Shown: in pieces, positions 1-11,723 of the stretch
Layout: each line of letters opens with the position of its first letter
Numbering within the stretch: position 1 is the first letter of the stretch
NCBI GenBank assembly: GCA_022749755.1
Contig: CM040451.1
Location: 4,788,871 to 4,852,870, forward strand
Direction of reading: 5' to 3'
From: Azadirachta indica
Taxonomy: Eukaryota > Streptophyta > Magnoliopsida > Sapindales > Meliaceae
DNA length: 64,000 bases
The notes under the pieces: model-generated
What the model saw: the letters and a program-made list of their open reading frames with translations, nothing else
Told to the model about the DNA's origin: nothing
Databases searched by the model: none
Made by a program: the position numbers and the translations under genes

Positions 1-834
1 GTATAAATATTCTTTCAAAATTTATTTATGTTTTTTTTCTAGTACAATAAAAGTTGCTCTACATATATATTGTCTATGGAAAGAAAGTATGAAAAGTATT
101 AAATTCAATGAATAAAATTAATAATAATATTTAGAGAGTTTCAAAATATAGTGATCATAACATATTTATATTAGATATACTATAATCATAAAATAATAGG
201 TTTAAATTTTTCTTAATTTTGTTTAAATTTATTCTTAAAAAATTTTATGTTCTAATTTTTTAAACCAAAAAAAAAAGGACATGTACCCTTAAAATTTGAT
301 TAAATAAAAAATTTAACTAACAAATTTCAAAAATAGATATATAAAGCCCATTTGTTGGTTGAATTTGTAAATTTAGACATATATAATACAATATATTTAA
401 CTTTTAAAATAATTATTATTAATAGAGTAGTATAGTAATTTTATGTGAAAAAAACTATTCAAACTAACAAAATCTTTCAATTACAAATGGTTTATGAATA
501 TTTTTTAAATTTGTGCAATTAAAGTGTTATTTTGGCTAATCATGAGCATTATTTATATCTTTCCTTTTCATAGTCTAAAAATCAATTGGACCAGAGAGTG
601 GTCCGAGTCTGGCAAACCGAGTCGGTTTAGAAGATGGGTAATTGGTTGCCGCCTTCATTGTGAAGTATAATGGCTATAGTCAACAATTTCTTTACTGTTC
701 GCTCTAAATCTCTCTTTCTAAAACCTTAAGAATTCTCTCTCGAAGCTCTCTCTCTGCTCTCTCTTGCAATCAGGCTTCTGAATTTAGAATTAATATCACT
801 GTCTCTTGCAATCAAGTCTCGAATTCATGACTCA

Positions 835-1064
835 ATGGCTAGCTCTTTCGATTCTACTGTATACATCGGTAACTTTTCTCACTTGATGGAAAACTCGATC
901 CATAACACTTCTTCTCCACGAGATGAAGTCGACGATGATGAGTATTATCTATAGTATATGTTGAAAATCCTTAACAAATTTAACGCTGCCTTTTTCGAAC
1001 TTCAAAAAATAACTCAACGGAAGGAATCTCGGCGTCGAAAGATTAAAATTCTTATGAGTATGAG
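835..1064 (+). pseudogene. Broken first exon of an unrecognised gene (copy 1)
   Basis: Aligned base for base with the 230-bp exon at 9207-9436 (same length, same GT donor directly after). It begins with the same Met-Ala-Ser-Ser-Phe-Asp start, but the Leu-Gln codon pair has become CTA TAG, giving a stop at 952-954 after 39 residues. The TATA-like sequence present upstream of copy 2 is also changed here (CTCTAAAT instead of CTATAAAT). I do not recognise the protein. The exon is followed by a long intron-like stretch with no convincing second exon. Confidence 0.6.
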
Positions 1065-1122
1065 GTAACATTAGGCATGCTTCTTCCTTTTATCTTCAAT
1101 TTAGGGATTTTATACTTTTTAT

Positions 1123-1589
1123 TAGAGGTGGGCACGGTTCGGTTTGGTCCGAGTTTTTAAAAAATCGAATCGAACCCGAAAATTTTGAATTTCAAATTTT
1201 TGAGACCGGATCAGATCGAATTGGAAGGAGAATTTGGATCAGATCGGACCGATTGTATGTTAGAACCGAATTAAAACTGGATCTATTCGTTCAGTTTTTG
1301 GATTGATTCGATTTTTGAATAAATTTATTATTTTTTTAAAGTTTTTCGTTTTATTAAACGACGTTATTTTACGAAAACATAATAAAACGACGTTGTTTAA
1401 AAGAAAAAAATATTAAAAAATAATATTTCTGGTCTGATTCTAATTTTTTTAGACTAAAACCAAAACCAGACCGAAAATTTCAAGTTTTTTATTTTCAAAA
1501 CCAAAATCAGACCAAATTGTAGAAAATACCGAACCGAACCAGTAAATTTCGGTCCGGTCTGTTCGGGTCGATTTTTCTGCCCACCCCTA
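1123..1589. mobile_element. hAT-type MITE, 467 bp
   Basis: The ends are inverted repeats (TAGAGGTGGGCA at the left; the reverse complement of TAGGGGTGGGCA at the right). It is flanked by an 8-bp target duplication, CTTTTTAT at 1115-1122 and CCTTTTAT at 1590-1597. The paralogous block near 9485-9500 has the site without the element. The interior is rich in degenerate 'cggttcggtt' and 'accgaaccgaacc' strings and has no reading frame. An 8-bp duplication with these termini is typical of hAT elements. It inserted after the block was duplicated. Confidence 0.85.
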
Positions 1590-1810
1590 CCTTTTATGAT
1601 TTGGGCTTTCTATCTCGTACTGATTAGAAGTAGAAATACACATAATATTCTCAATTGGTTGTGGAAATTTCATATTCTTCCTTTTTATTTGTTTAATTTT
1701 AACTTATTTCTGATTTATCGTTAATTTAGGATTTTCATATCACAGGTGATAAAGTTTTTTATTGATTTTCACCTTTTTTTCTAAATTTCCTTTTGAATCT
1801 TGGTAGTTTA

Positions 1811-3558
1811 CCTGTATTTTTTTTTTCCTTGGTTGCTGTTTAATTCGGAATGTTATTCATGTCACTTGCCACCTTGAATTTCTACTTTAAGAAAGCAATG
1901 GTATTGCCAATTGTGGGTTATTTTTTAAGTAATATTTTTTATTCAATTTAATAGAATGCAATTAATTGTGCTTACTGTGTCTGGCGCCAATGAATTATGG
2001 TATGCTTTCAAAAAAGAAAAATACAATGCTGGGAAATTGGGTGTCTGTTGCTTTTTCTTGTGTATTTGGTTTTTGTTATTAATTTGAGGTTGGTGTTTAG
2101 TTTCTGTTCAATTGTATTGCTGTTCACGAAACTTTCTCAATTATGGTTTAGTCTACTTTTGACCTGTTGAAAGAAGAAGATAGTGGGATAAGTGTGAGAA
2201 TAGATCTTACATTTCAACATTTTTCTTCTACCGAATTTTGTAGCATCTTTTTAAAGCACAGGGTAGTCTATGTTATGGTTTAGGTGCTTGTTTGAAATTT
2301 TTGTTTTTGCATCATTTTTTTTTAAATACACGAATGTGGAATTTAAAAAGTACTTCATACATGGAAACACAACTTGAGTGATTAACAATGTGTTCATGAT
2401 TCCAATGACCATCTAGATTAGATCTGCAATAGACCTTTCGTGTGGCTGTTTTTCAATGATTTTTCATAATTCAATGATCAATTTGACTATTTTTGTGTAT
2501 TTTCTTTGGTGCTAAACATAACTTTCTCTTTGCTCGTTAGACAGGAACTATCATTTTTAGGGAATTTTTGTTTGAGGACTAATATTCTATCTTTTAGTGA
2601 TTCTTCTTGCTCATCACAAGACTTATAACCAAGTTTGGCTCTCAAAGCCTTCTTTGATTCCAAGTAGAGATTGGTAATATTTTATCTTTTATTTTACCCG
2701 TATATTTGTTTTTCTTGGTTGCTGTTTAATCAGGAATCTTATTAATGATACTTGCCACCTTTAATATTTACTCTAAGAGTGCAAGTTGTAGGGCGATGGT
2801 ATTTGCAATTGTAGGTTACTTTTTGGGTATATAATGTTATCACTTTTCTAGGTAATAGCATTAATTGTGTTTACTATGCCTAGTGCCAATGAATCATGGT
2901 ATGCTTTCAATAAAAAAAATATGATGCTGGAAATTTGGTTGTCTATTCCCTTCTATTAAATCTGGTTTTGTCAATTGTATTGCCATTCACCAAACCTTCT
3001 CTGTTATTATCTGGTTTGCTTTTGGCCTCTTGAAAGAAGAAGGTAGTGGGAAAACCTTGAGAAATAGATCTTACATTTTACAGTTTTTCTTCAGTTGAAT
3101 TTTATAGTTTCTTTTTTAGGCACAAAGTAGGAGTAAGAACAAGTCTATTTCATCATTTAAGTGGATTTTTGAAATTCTGTTTCCATGTCATATTTGATCT
3201 GAGAAGTTCTCTCATGTGACATTTAAAGGGTACCTCGTACATGCAAATGCAACTTGAGTGATTAACAATGTTGTCATGATTCAAATGACCATCTAGATTG
3301 GATATGCTATAAACCTTCTGTGTGGAAGCTTTTAAATGATTTTTTAATTCATTGATGAATTTTAGTATTTTTGTGTACTTCCTTGGTGCTAAACATAACT
3401 TTCGCTTTGATTTTAAGACAAATTATTTTTTTATGCAATTTTTCTTTGAGGACTAATATTTTGTCTTTTAGTGATTCTTCCTTCTCTCTATAAGGCTTAT
3501 AACCAAATTTGGATCTCAAAGCCTTTTCTAGTTCCAAGTACAGATTGGTATTGCGATC
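1811..3558 (+). repeat. Tandem duplication, two units of about 874 bp
   Basis: Unit 1 (about 1811-2684) and unit 2 (about 2685-3558) match along their length. Markers are 'ttggttgctgtttaat', 'cttgccacct', 'tgaaagaaga' and 'gtgattctt', the last at 2597 and 3471, giving a period of 874. Both units lie in the intron-like part of the duplicated block. No reading frame is conserved between the units, so this looks non-coding. The copy at 7651-9805 has only the beginning of one unit. Confidence 0.8.
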
Positions 3559-3849
3559 CAGTTGACCAGAGGCATTATGCAGTGCTCATGCTCTGATAAC
3601 TTACTACAGCAAGATGGAAAGTATATATCATGCTGTTGTGGCTTCTCTCTTAAACGCATTTCTAGTTCTGTTGCTAAAGTTGCACCCATGAATGAGAATT
3701 GTCTCTGGAAAAACAAATCCAACAATGTTGTTTCGACAGGTTCTCATTTGCATAGAACTGCCAAACATCCTTCTTATCTTTGTTCTTCAACTTTAGTTGA
3801 TTCCATAGTAAGGCAGACCTTCCGTTTAGGCCTCAATCAATCACAATAG
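3559..3849 (+). other. Small open frame, unrecognised, doubtful
   Basis: A 95-codon open frame with several Cys residues lies directly after the tandem duplication, in slightly less AT-rich sequence than its surroundings. The overlapping frames also show short protein-like stretches (around 3546-3600 and 3600-3690), so this may be a frameshifted exon of the gene that begins at 835 rather than an independent gene. No domain is recognised, and no clear splice sites or start context support it. Confidence 0.2.
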
Positions 3850-4326
3850 CATAAAAAAAAATAGCCAGAACAAGATTTCAGTACTGCATCTCTGTCCAAA
3901 TTGCAAAGGCATCAAAATTTACCCCTTAATGGCATAAAAACAGGATCTATACTCCTAGTTGAGATGCATACTAAACCAAGATTAGATATTGCTTCAGCAT
4001 ATTAGTTCATAGATGCTAAAGAAGTGTCAGGGCTTTACAAGTGACAGATTAAGCAGCAACAAAAGCCACAAGATGGAAAGAAAATAGTGATTCCTGCCAT
4101 GTATGCCATGGCTTGGGTAATTGTGTTGTTTACGCCGGATAATGCGAGACATGTATCATCTACGGCATCAAAGGTCTGTGAGTTCATAGTATAATCGCAT
4201 AACTGTTACACCCAATAATTCATTATAACCTTGCTCAGGAATCCATTGTAAATTGGACAGGGCATATTAATTATGGCTAAGTTTACTTTATTTTAAATTG
4301 GTATACAGAATCCAATTGACTCTTGT
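3850..4326. other. Unassigned intergenic sequence
   Basis: Of mixed composition, less AT-rich than its neighbours at 4030-4210. No domain, RNA gene or repeat could be assigned. It separates the first duplicated block from repeat copy A. Confidence 0.4.
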
Positions 4327-5707
4327 AAATTTATTTGAGATAATTTTGTTAGTTAATAAAAAAATATTATTTTGTGTATATTATGATTTTAAATTTGCAG
4401 TTTTAAAGAGTGAAATTACTTGTTGACAAATATTATTGCAGAAGTGAACTGATAGCAAGCATAAAAATTTTTCTATTTATAAATTTAAATTTTTAAATGA
4501 ATTTTCTATTTTTTTCAGTAAAATAAAAGTTGTTCTACATTTAGTTCTATCAAAAGAAATTCTGAAAACTATTAAATTATAAGAATAAATGTAGAAAAAA
4601 TTACCATTACCTCCTTAGTAGATGCTCATGTGTCTCGTCTCCCCTTCACCCGTTAGATTGAAATGTCCATCAGATTTTTCTATTAAAATTAATAGAATTT
4701 TTATAAATGTTTAATTTTATCCTTAGTCCAACATGAATATTTTAACCTAAATTAAAAATGCATATCTGTATATTGTTTCTAAATAATAAGCTTATGTTAA
4801 ATAATAAGTATAAGTAACCCTAAATTTAACTTTAAATGAATAGTAATGCAAAAATATTTTATACTCATATTATTTTTTATAATTTTCTAAAAGATTTGAA
4901 TAGAGAAATTAATATTTATTGATTTTGTAACATTAAACTTCTTTTTTAAAAAAAAATTGATAAAAGTAAACTAATCATTATTTTGTAAACGAAATTCATA
5001 ATTATTCTTTATAAGGTGAAAAAATAATATTTGATTTTATATAAATATTAATTTATAAACCCAATTCAAATTATAAAGATTGTAAAGAAAGAAGTTTTTT
5101 TTTTGTAATATTAAACTAATACTAATTTTGTAAAAGATGATTAGAAATTAAGGATTATTTGTAACAATAAAAAAATAAAATTTAAATTTGTAAACTAAAA
5201 TTAATTAATAAAAACTAGAAAGAGAAAATATATATTTTTATAACGTTAAATTAATAATGACTTTGTAAAAAAAAATGCAGAAAAATTAAAATAATAATAA
5301 TTTTATATCATTAAAAAATAAACATATATTTTTAAACTCAAATTAATTTATAAAATATATACAAAAATAAACATACTTGGGAATATTATGTTTAGAGAGA
5401 ATATATATTATAATATATATACAAAATCTTAAATTTAAGTTTAACTTGGTGGTAGCACCATTCCACATTTAAATCTTAATAATATGTTTTATTTTTTTAT
5501 TAGATTCTTAATTATGTTTGATTGGGACCCATCATATTTAAGTAAACATTCGGATCTAAAGGGTAAAATAATAAATTAGCAAAAATATGTTAAAATTAAC
5601 AATAATAGAAATTTTTTTGGAGGCATTTAAATCTAAGAGGGTGGAAATGAGCTAAGTGAGCATCTACTGGGGTATATTGATAGTTTTTTATAAATATATT
5701 ATAAAAA

Positions 5708-5865
5708 ATCATAACTATACCTAACAAAAAAATACTAGGAAAAGCCCACATACGGCGAATATTTTTTGTTACCGTTGGAAAAAGCAAAAGCCCCACTCCT
5801 ATTAACATAGGGACTGGAAGTGGAACGAAAGGTATAATCCAGGAATATTGATATGTATGTTCCAT
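5708..5865 (-). pseudogene. ndhF: ndhF N-terminal fragment (plastid-derived)
   Basis: Reading leftward from the ATG at 5865-5863, the frame begins [13 protein letters not shown] and continues with [15 protein letters not shown] and RRMW. This is the well-known start of plastid NADH dehydrogenase-like subunit 5. Only about the first 50 codons of a protein of roughly 740 residues are present. After 'IVMIF' the frame runs into the host repeat. Sequence at 5866-6000 is probably plastid DNA upstream of ndhF. It cannot work in the nucleus. Confidence 0.85.
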
Positions 5866-6267
5866 AAAAAATCCAATATTTAAAAATTGTATCTCCGTCA
5901 CTTGTAGTGATTTATCATTCAATGAATGACTGAAAAATGATTCACTGATCCAATTATAATCTTTGTATATAAATAAGCAAAGCATTCAAAATCGTACTTA
6001 CCTTACTTTTTCTACCCATCCAGAGGATTCCTCCAAATTTCCCTTGGATAGATAGAGAGGGAGGGCAGAGCTTTTGGTTTTTTCATGTTGTCAAAAAGTT
6101 GAACAATGGTTTTTTCGTGTTGTCAAAGAGTTGAACAATGAAAATAGACCCTGGGTACTATATTGACGATCTCACAAAGATTCAAATTCGGTGAATTTCC
6201 ATTTACTGATTTTATGTTTTACGGAAGCGATCGCCCTTTGACTATACAAGAATATGTGGAGCTCAGC

Positions 6268-6399
6268 ATGTCTGGAAGCACAGAAGAACGTTCTTTTGCT
6301 GATATTATTACCAGTATTCGATACTGGATCATTCATAGCATTATGTCAGCAACAGAAGCCCAAGCTCATGGAATTGTTGATTTTGTAGCGGCTGGATAA
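6268..6399 (+). pseudogene. Chimeric plastid fragment: psbE start joined to clpP end
   Basis: From the ATG at 6268 the frame reads [20 protein letters not shown], the N terminus of cytochrome b559 alpha (psbE, normally about 83 residues). At 6343, without loss of frame, it becomes [18 protein letters not shown] plus stop, the C terminus of the plastid Clp protease subunit (clpP). The join is in frame and the frame extends upstream to 6163. It has no transmembrane or catalytic part of either protein. It most likely arose when plastid fragments were ligated during nuclear insertion, and is not expected to function. Confidence 0.8.
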
Positions 6400-6720
6400 A
6401 AAATAAGAGTGATTTCAGGCAAATACACGATTTAATATTTTATCTTCTTAAGGGTTTTTCCATTTCCATTCAAGAGTTCTTATGTCTTTCCACGCCCCTT
6501 TAAGACCCCGAAAAATTGACAAAACGATTAACTACTTCATTTATGAATTTCATAGGAATAGAAATACTTGTCCTACCGAAATAGAATTTTTAACTTGCTA
6601 TCCTCAATTTTTGTAAATATAGTTACTAGATCTTACATGTTTTAGGACAATAAGAAGGATATAATTAGAGTTATGTTATTATTTATGTGTTAAAAGCATA
6701 GATATACATAATTGAATAAA

Positions 6721-6928
6721 GGGGTAGGATCAACAATTCCTTTGTTTCACACAAAATCTTATATCAATTGTAAACCGTTGGATATAAACACATCTAACAG
6801 TTAAGATTGTATGCGACATATGCATTAATTATATAGTCAAATGCAATTTCAACCGTTGAATGTACCTATATCCAAAGGTGTACAATTAAAGTAAGATTTT
6901 GTGTAAAAAAAAAAGGAGATTCTACCCC
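6721..6928. mobile_element. Short TIR MITE, 208 bp
   Basis: The ends are inverted repeats: GGGGTAGGATC at the left, and at the right the complement of GGGGTAGAATC. The arms continue further inside as 'ACACAAAATCTTA'. Flanks are TTGAATAAA (6712-6720) and ATGAATAAA (6929-6937), matching 8 of 9. The uninterrupted site is seen in copies B (near 57612) and C (near 61212). A 9-bp duplication suggests a Mutator-like origin; an 8-bp reading would suggest hAT. Confidence 0.8.
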
Positions 6929-8220
6929 ATGAATAAATATTAATAAAATAATACAGTACTAACTGACAAATTTATATTTAAATCTAAAATCTTGTGCCAT
7001 GTCAATATAAAAAATAATTTGTTTTTATAAAAGAATAGAATGAACTTGTTGTAGAATAAATGAATAATATTCATTTTTTGATTTGGTTAATAGTCTTATG
7101 CAATGAAATAATTTCAGCTCAAATTCATTAATTTTATATTACATTTGTGTCGGGTTGATAAATTCTATAAAAAATTATTAATTACCTCTAGTTATTTATA
7201 CAATAAAATAATATAGTAAATTAGTTTAAAATTTTTAAAATGTACTAATTAATTAATGATATTATTTTATTTAAAAATATTTATTTTATTTATATAAAAT
7301 TTGAGCATGAGCATATATTATAATTCATGTTTATACCCTAATGTCGTGTGGGACCTATATATATACATTAGGTCCGAAGCCGAACAAAAATTTTTAAATT
7401 CTTATCACGATATTTACGAAGTTATCAATTTATCAATTTACCCACAATTTATTTATTGTTTTTTAAAATTTAGCCAATAATTTTATTTTTAAACATTTTA
7501 ACCCTTAATGTTTTATGTTTGGTCCACCTTGTTACGCCGATGCATCCCTTAAAGAGTGGATGTCAATTTCTTATTTGTAAATTAAAACTTTTAAAATATC
7601 AAATGAAATATATAGTTAGCTTTGAGACTTATTGTCTATTTCTCTTACGGGTATAAATATTCTTTCAAAATTGATTTATGTTATTTTTTCTAGTAAAATA
7701 AAGGTTGTCCTACATATATATTTTCTATGGAAAGAACATATGCAAAATATTAAATTAAATGAATAAAATTAATAATTATATTTAGAGAGTTTCAAAACAT
7801 AGTGATCATAACATATTAATATTAGATATGCTATAATCATAAAATAATAGGTTTAAATTTTTTTTTAATTTATTCTTAAAAAATTTTATGTTCTAATTTT
7901 TTTTAAAAAAAGGACATATACCCTTAAAATTTGATTAAATGAAAACCTTAATCAACAAATTTCAAAAATAGATATATAAAACCCATTTGTTGTTGAATTT
8001 GTAAATTTAGAAAAATATAAGGATAATATAATATATTTAACTTTTAAAATAAGGATTATTAATAGAGTAGTGTAGTAATTTTATGTGGAAAAAAAGAAAC
8101 TATTCAAACTAACAAAATCTTTTAATTACAAATGGGTTTGTAGGAATATTTTTTAAATCTGTGCGATTAAAGTGTTGTTTTGGCTAATTGTGAGGTTTAT
8201 TTATATCTTTCTCTTTCTTA

Positions 8221-8934
8221 GGTAGTGTTTGTTTTTTTATTCTTGAACTTTAAACATGATTGAAATCTAAATTTAACTGAAATTTAAATATGAATTATAT
8301 GTTTATTTTTTTTTTTATTTTAAAATATTTAAAAATAATTATTAAGTTGTTTGTTTTAATAAAATAAAAAGTCTAAAAATTGATGTTTTGACATTTATAT
8401 CATTCTAAAAAATATACTTATATTTATAATAATTTTAATTATATTAATACAATAATAGATAAAAAATTAATAAATTATACGCGTATGTATATTATTTATT
8501 TGTTTGGTATATATTTTTTGAAAAATAATTTATAATTGATGATATAAAGATTAATAAAAATTAAATAAAAACAATAAGTTATATTATAATATAATTATAA
8601 TTATGTAAGTATATAAATTTATTGCAATAATTAAAATATAAAATAAATAGTATTTAGAAGATAAGTATAGGGACCTATAATAGAGAAGAGATACGTTAAA
8701 AATAGTTAAGTATGATTTTAATTTTATTAGTAAATAAATTAATAAAACAGCGATATTTTTGAAAAGTAAAAATATTTAAATTCAGATATTTAATTGTTCA
8801 GATTTAAATCAAAATTTTTAGATTAATTATATTCAAATATTTTTAACAAATATTTAGACATAAATTAAAAAATAAACAACTTTTATATATTTGAATAATT
8901 ATATTCAAACTTCAGATAAAAAACAAACAACTCC
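8221..8934. mobile_element. PIF/Harbinger-type MITE, 714 bp
   Basis: Starts GGTAGTGTTTGTTTTTT and ends with the complement of GGAGTTGTTTGTTTTTT. It is flanked by TTA at 8218-8220 and 8935-8937. Copy 1 of the block (near 570-575) lacks the element. The 3-bp TTA duplication and GG...GTTTG termini are those of PIF/Harbinger (Tourist-like) elements. The interior is very AT-rich without a transposase frame. A truncated relative of its left part lies at about 54785-54960. Confidence 0.85.
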
Positions 8935-9067
8935 TTAATCTAAAAATCAATTGGACTAGAGGCCAGTCTTAGCCTAGCAAACCGAGTCGGTTTAGAAGGT
9001 GGGCAATTGGTTGCCGCCTTAATATCAGTGAAGCATAACGGCTATAGTCAACAATTCCTTCACTGTT

Positions 9068-9080
9068 CGCTATAAATTCC
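9068..9080 (+). promoter_or_regulatory. TATA-like core promoter of duplicated block, copy 2
   Basis: CGCTATAAATTCC lies about 135 bp before the ATG at 9207 and is followed by a CT-rich leader (TCTC runs at 9100-9180), a common plant core-promoter layout. The equivalent of copy 1 has lost the TATA core. Confidence 0.4.
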
Positions 9081-9206
9081 TCATTCTGAAACCTTAAGAA
9101 TTCTCTCTTGAAACTCTCTCTCTACTTTCTCTTGCAGTCAAGCCTCTAAATTCAGAATTAATATCACACTCTCTCTCTTGCAATCAAGTCTCGAATTTAT
9201 GACTCA

Positions 9207-9436
9207 ATGGCTAGCTCTTTCGACTCTATTGTATCCATCGGTAACTCTTCTCACTCAACGGAGAGCTCGATCCGCAACACTTCTTCTCCACGAGATGAAG
9301 TCGATGATGATGGATATTATCTGCAATATATATTCAAAATCCTTAACAAACTTAACGTTATTTTCTTCGAACTTCAAAAAATAACTCAACGGAAGGAGTC
9401 TCGAAGTCGAAAGATTAAAATTTTCATGAGTATGAG
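9207..9436 (+). CDS. First exon of an unrecognised protein (copy 2, open)
   Basis: An open 76-codon exon beginning MASSFDSIVS, ending phase 2 at a GT donor (9437). It is Ser-rich at the N terminus, then has an acidic Glu-Val-Asp-Asp-Asp patch, then a basic Lys/Arg-rich end. It is the intact version of the exon at 835-1064. It has a TATA-like element and CT-rich leader upstream. No family is recognised. The next downstream exon on this strand is the membrane exon of CRK pseudogene 1, which needs a phase-1 donor, so splicing onto the kinase would be out of frame. It is therefore probably an orphan exon. Confidence 0.4.
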
Positions 9437-10044
9437 GTAACTTTTGGTATGCTACTTCCTTTTATCTTCAATTTAGGGATTTTATACCTTTTCTGATCTA
9501 AGCTTTTTATCTCGTAATTATTAGAAGTAGTAATACGCATAATATTCTCAATTGCTTGTGAAAATTTCATATTCTTCCTTTTTGTTTGTTTAATTTTAAC
9601 TTGCTTCTGGTTTACCGTCGATTTAGTGTTTTCATATCACAGGTGGTAAGGTTTTTCATTGATTTTTGCCATTTTTTTCTGATTTTCCTTTTGAATCTTG
9701 GTAGTTTACCTGTATCTAATTTTTTTCCTTGGTTGCTGTTTAATCATGAATTTTATTTATGTCACTTGCCACCTTCAATATCTACTCTAAGAAAACAATG
9801 GTATCATCTAAAAATAATCAAAGCGTTTATGTAACCACTAATGTAATGTATAATTTTTAAAATAAATTTATAAGTAATCAAGTTTTATCAGATATATTAT
9901 TGTATGCTGAGAAATGATAAAGATATATATATTTTAGATAATCATTTTCTCCTAAAATTAGTTTTGTGATAAAATTCTTTTTTGATCTGATAATGTATTT
10001 CTTGAGACTTCAATGAAATTTCCAGTGATGAATTTGAAAAGCAG

Positions 10045-11723
<1,679 letters not shown>

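Larger units (their letters stand above)
1..1905 (+). repeat. Segmental duplication, copy 1
   Basis: This stretch is repeated at 7651-9805 in the same order and orientation: AT-rich lead, short promoter and CT-rich leader, a small exon, a GT donor, then intron. The two copies differ mainly by unrelated transposon insertions, at 1123-1589 here and 8221-8934 there. The match already starts at base 1, so the left limit may lie outside the window. Homology fades near 1905, where copy 2 departs towards CRK pseudogene 1. Confidence 0.85.
5708..6620. other. Nuclear insert of chloroplast DNA (NUPT mosaic)
   Basis: Recognisable plastid pieces are an ndhF 5' end (-), an N-terminal psbE piece (+) and a C-terminal clpP piece (+). 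These are not neighbours in usual plastid genomes, so the insert is a mosaic. Sequence at 6163-6267 and 6400-6620 has a similar, less AT-rich look but I could not assign it. The insert interrupts the repeat: copies B and C run straight through the equivalent place (about 57455-57540), so it appears to have replaced some 80 bp. A short tandem duplication of about 33 bp lies near 6075-6140. Confidence 0.75.
4327..7572. repeat. Dispersed repeat, copy A (partly inverted)
   Basis: Related to copies B (54290-58612) and C (58613-62215). The left part, 4327-5445, matches the reverse complement of about 55425-57197, minus the SINE-like insert. The right part, 5448-7572, matches 57200-58250 directly. 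So within copy A the left 1.1 kb is inverted relative to B and C. Copy A also has two private insertions: chloroplast-derived DNA (about 5708-6620) and a small MITE (6721-6928). No protein-coding signal belongs to the repeat itself. Confidence 0.8.
7651..9805 (+). repeat. Segmental duplication, copy 2
   Basis: Direct copy of 1-1905, about 7.65 kb downstream. It contains its own private MITE (8221-8934) and lacks the hAT MITE of copy 1. Homology ends near 9805, about 240 bp before the first surviving exon of CRK pseudogene 1, so the duplication breakpoint has replaced the 5' (ectodomain) half of that CRK. Confidence 0.85.

Noticed and set aside
6163..6399. A 78-codon psbE-clpP open frame as a functional nuclear gene
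   Set aside because: It lacks the heme helix of psbE and the catalytic part of clpP, has no transit peptide, and lies in inserted plastid DNA.
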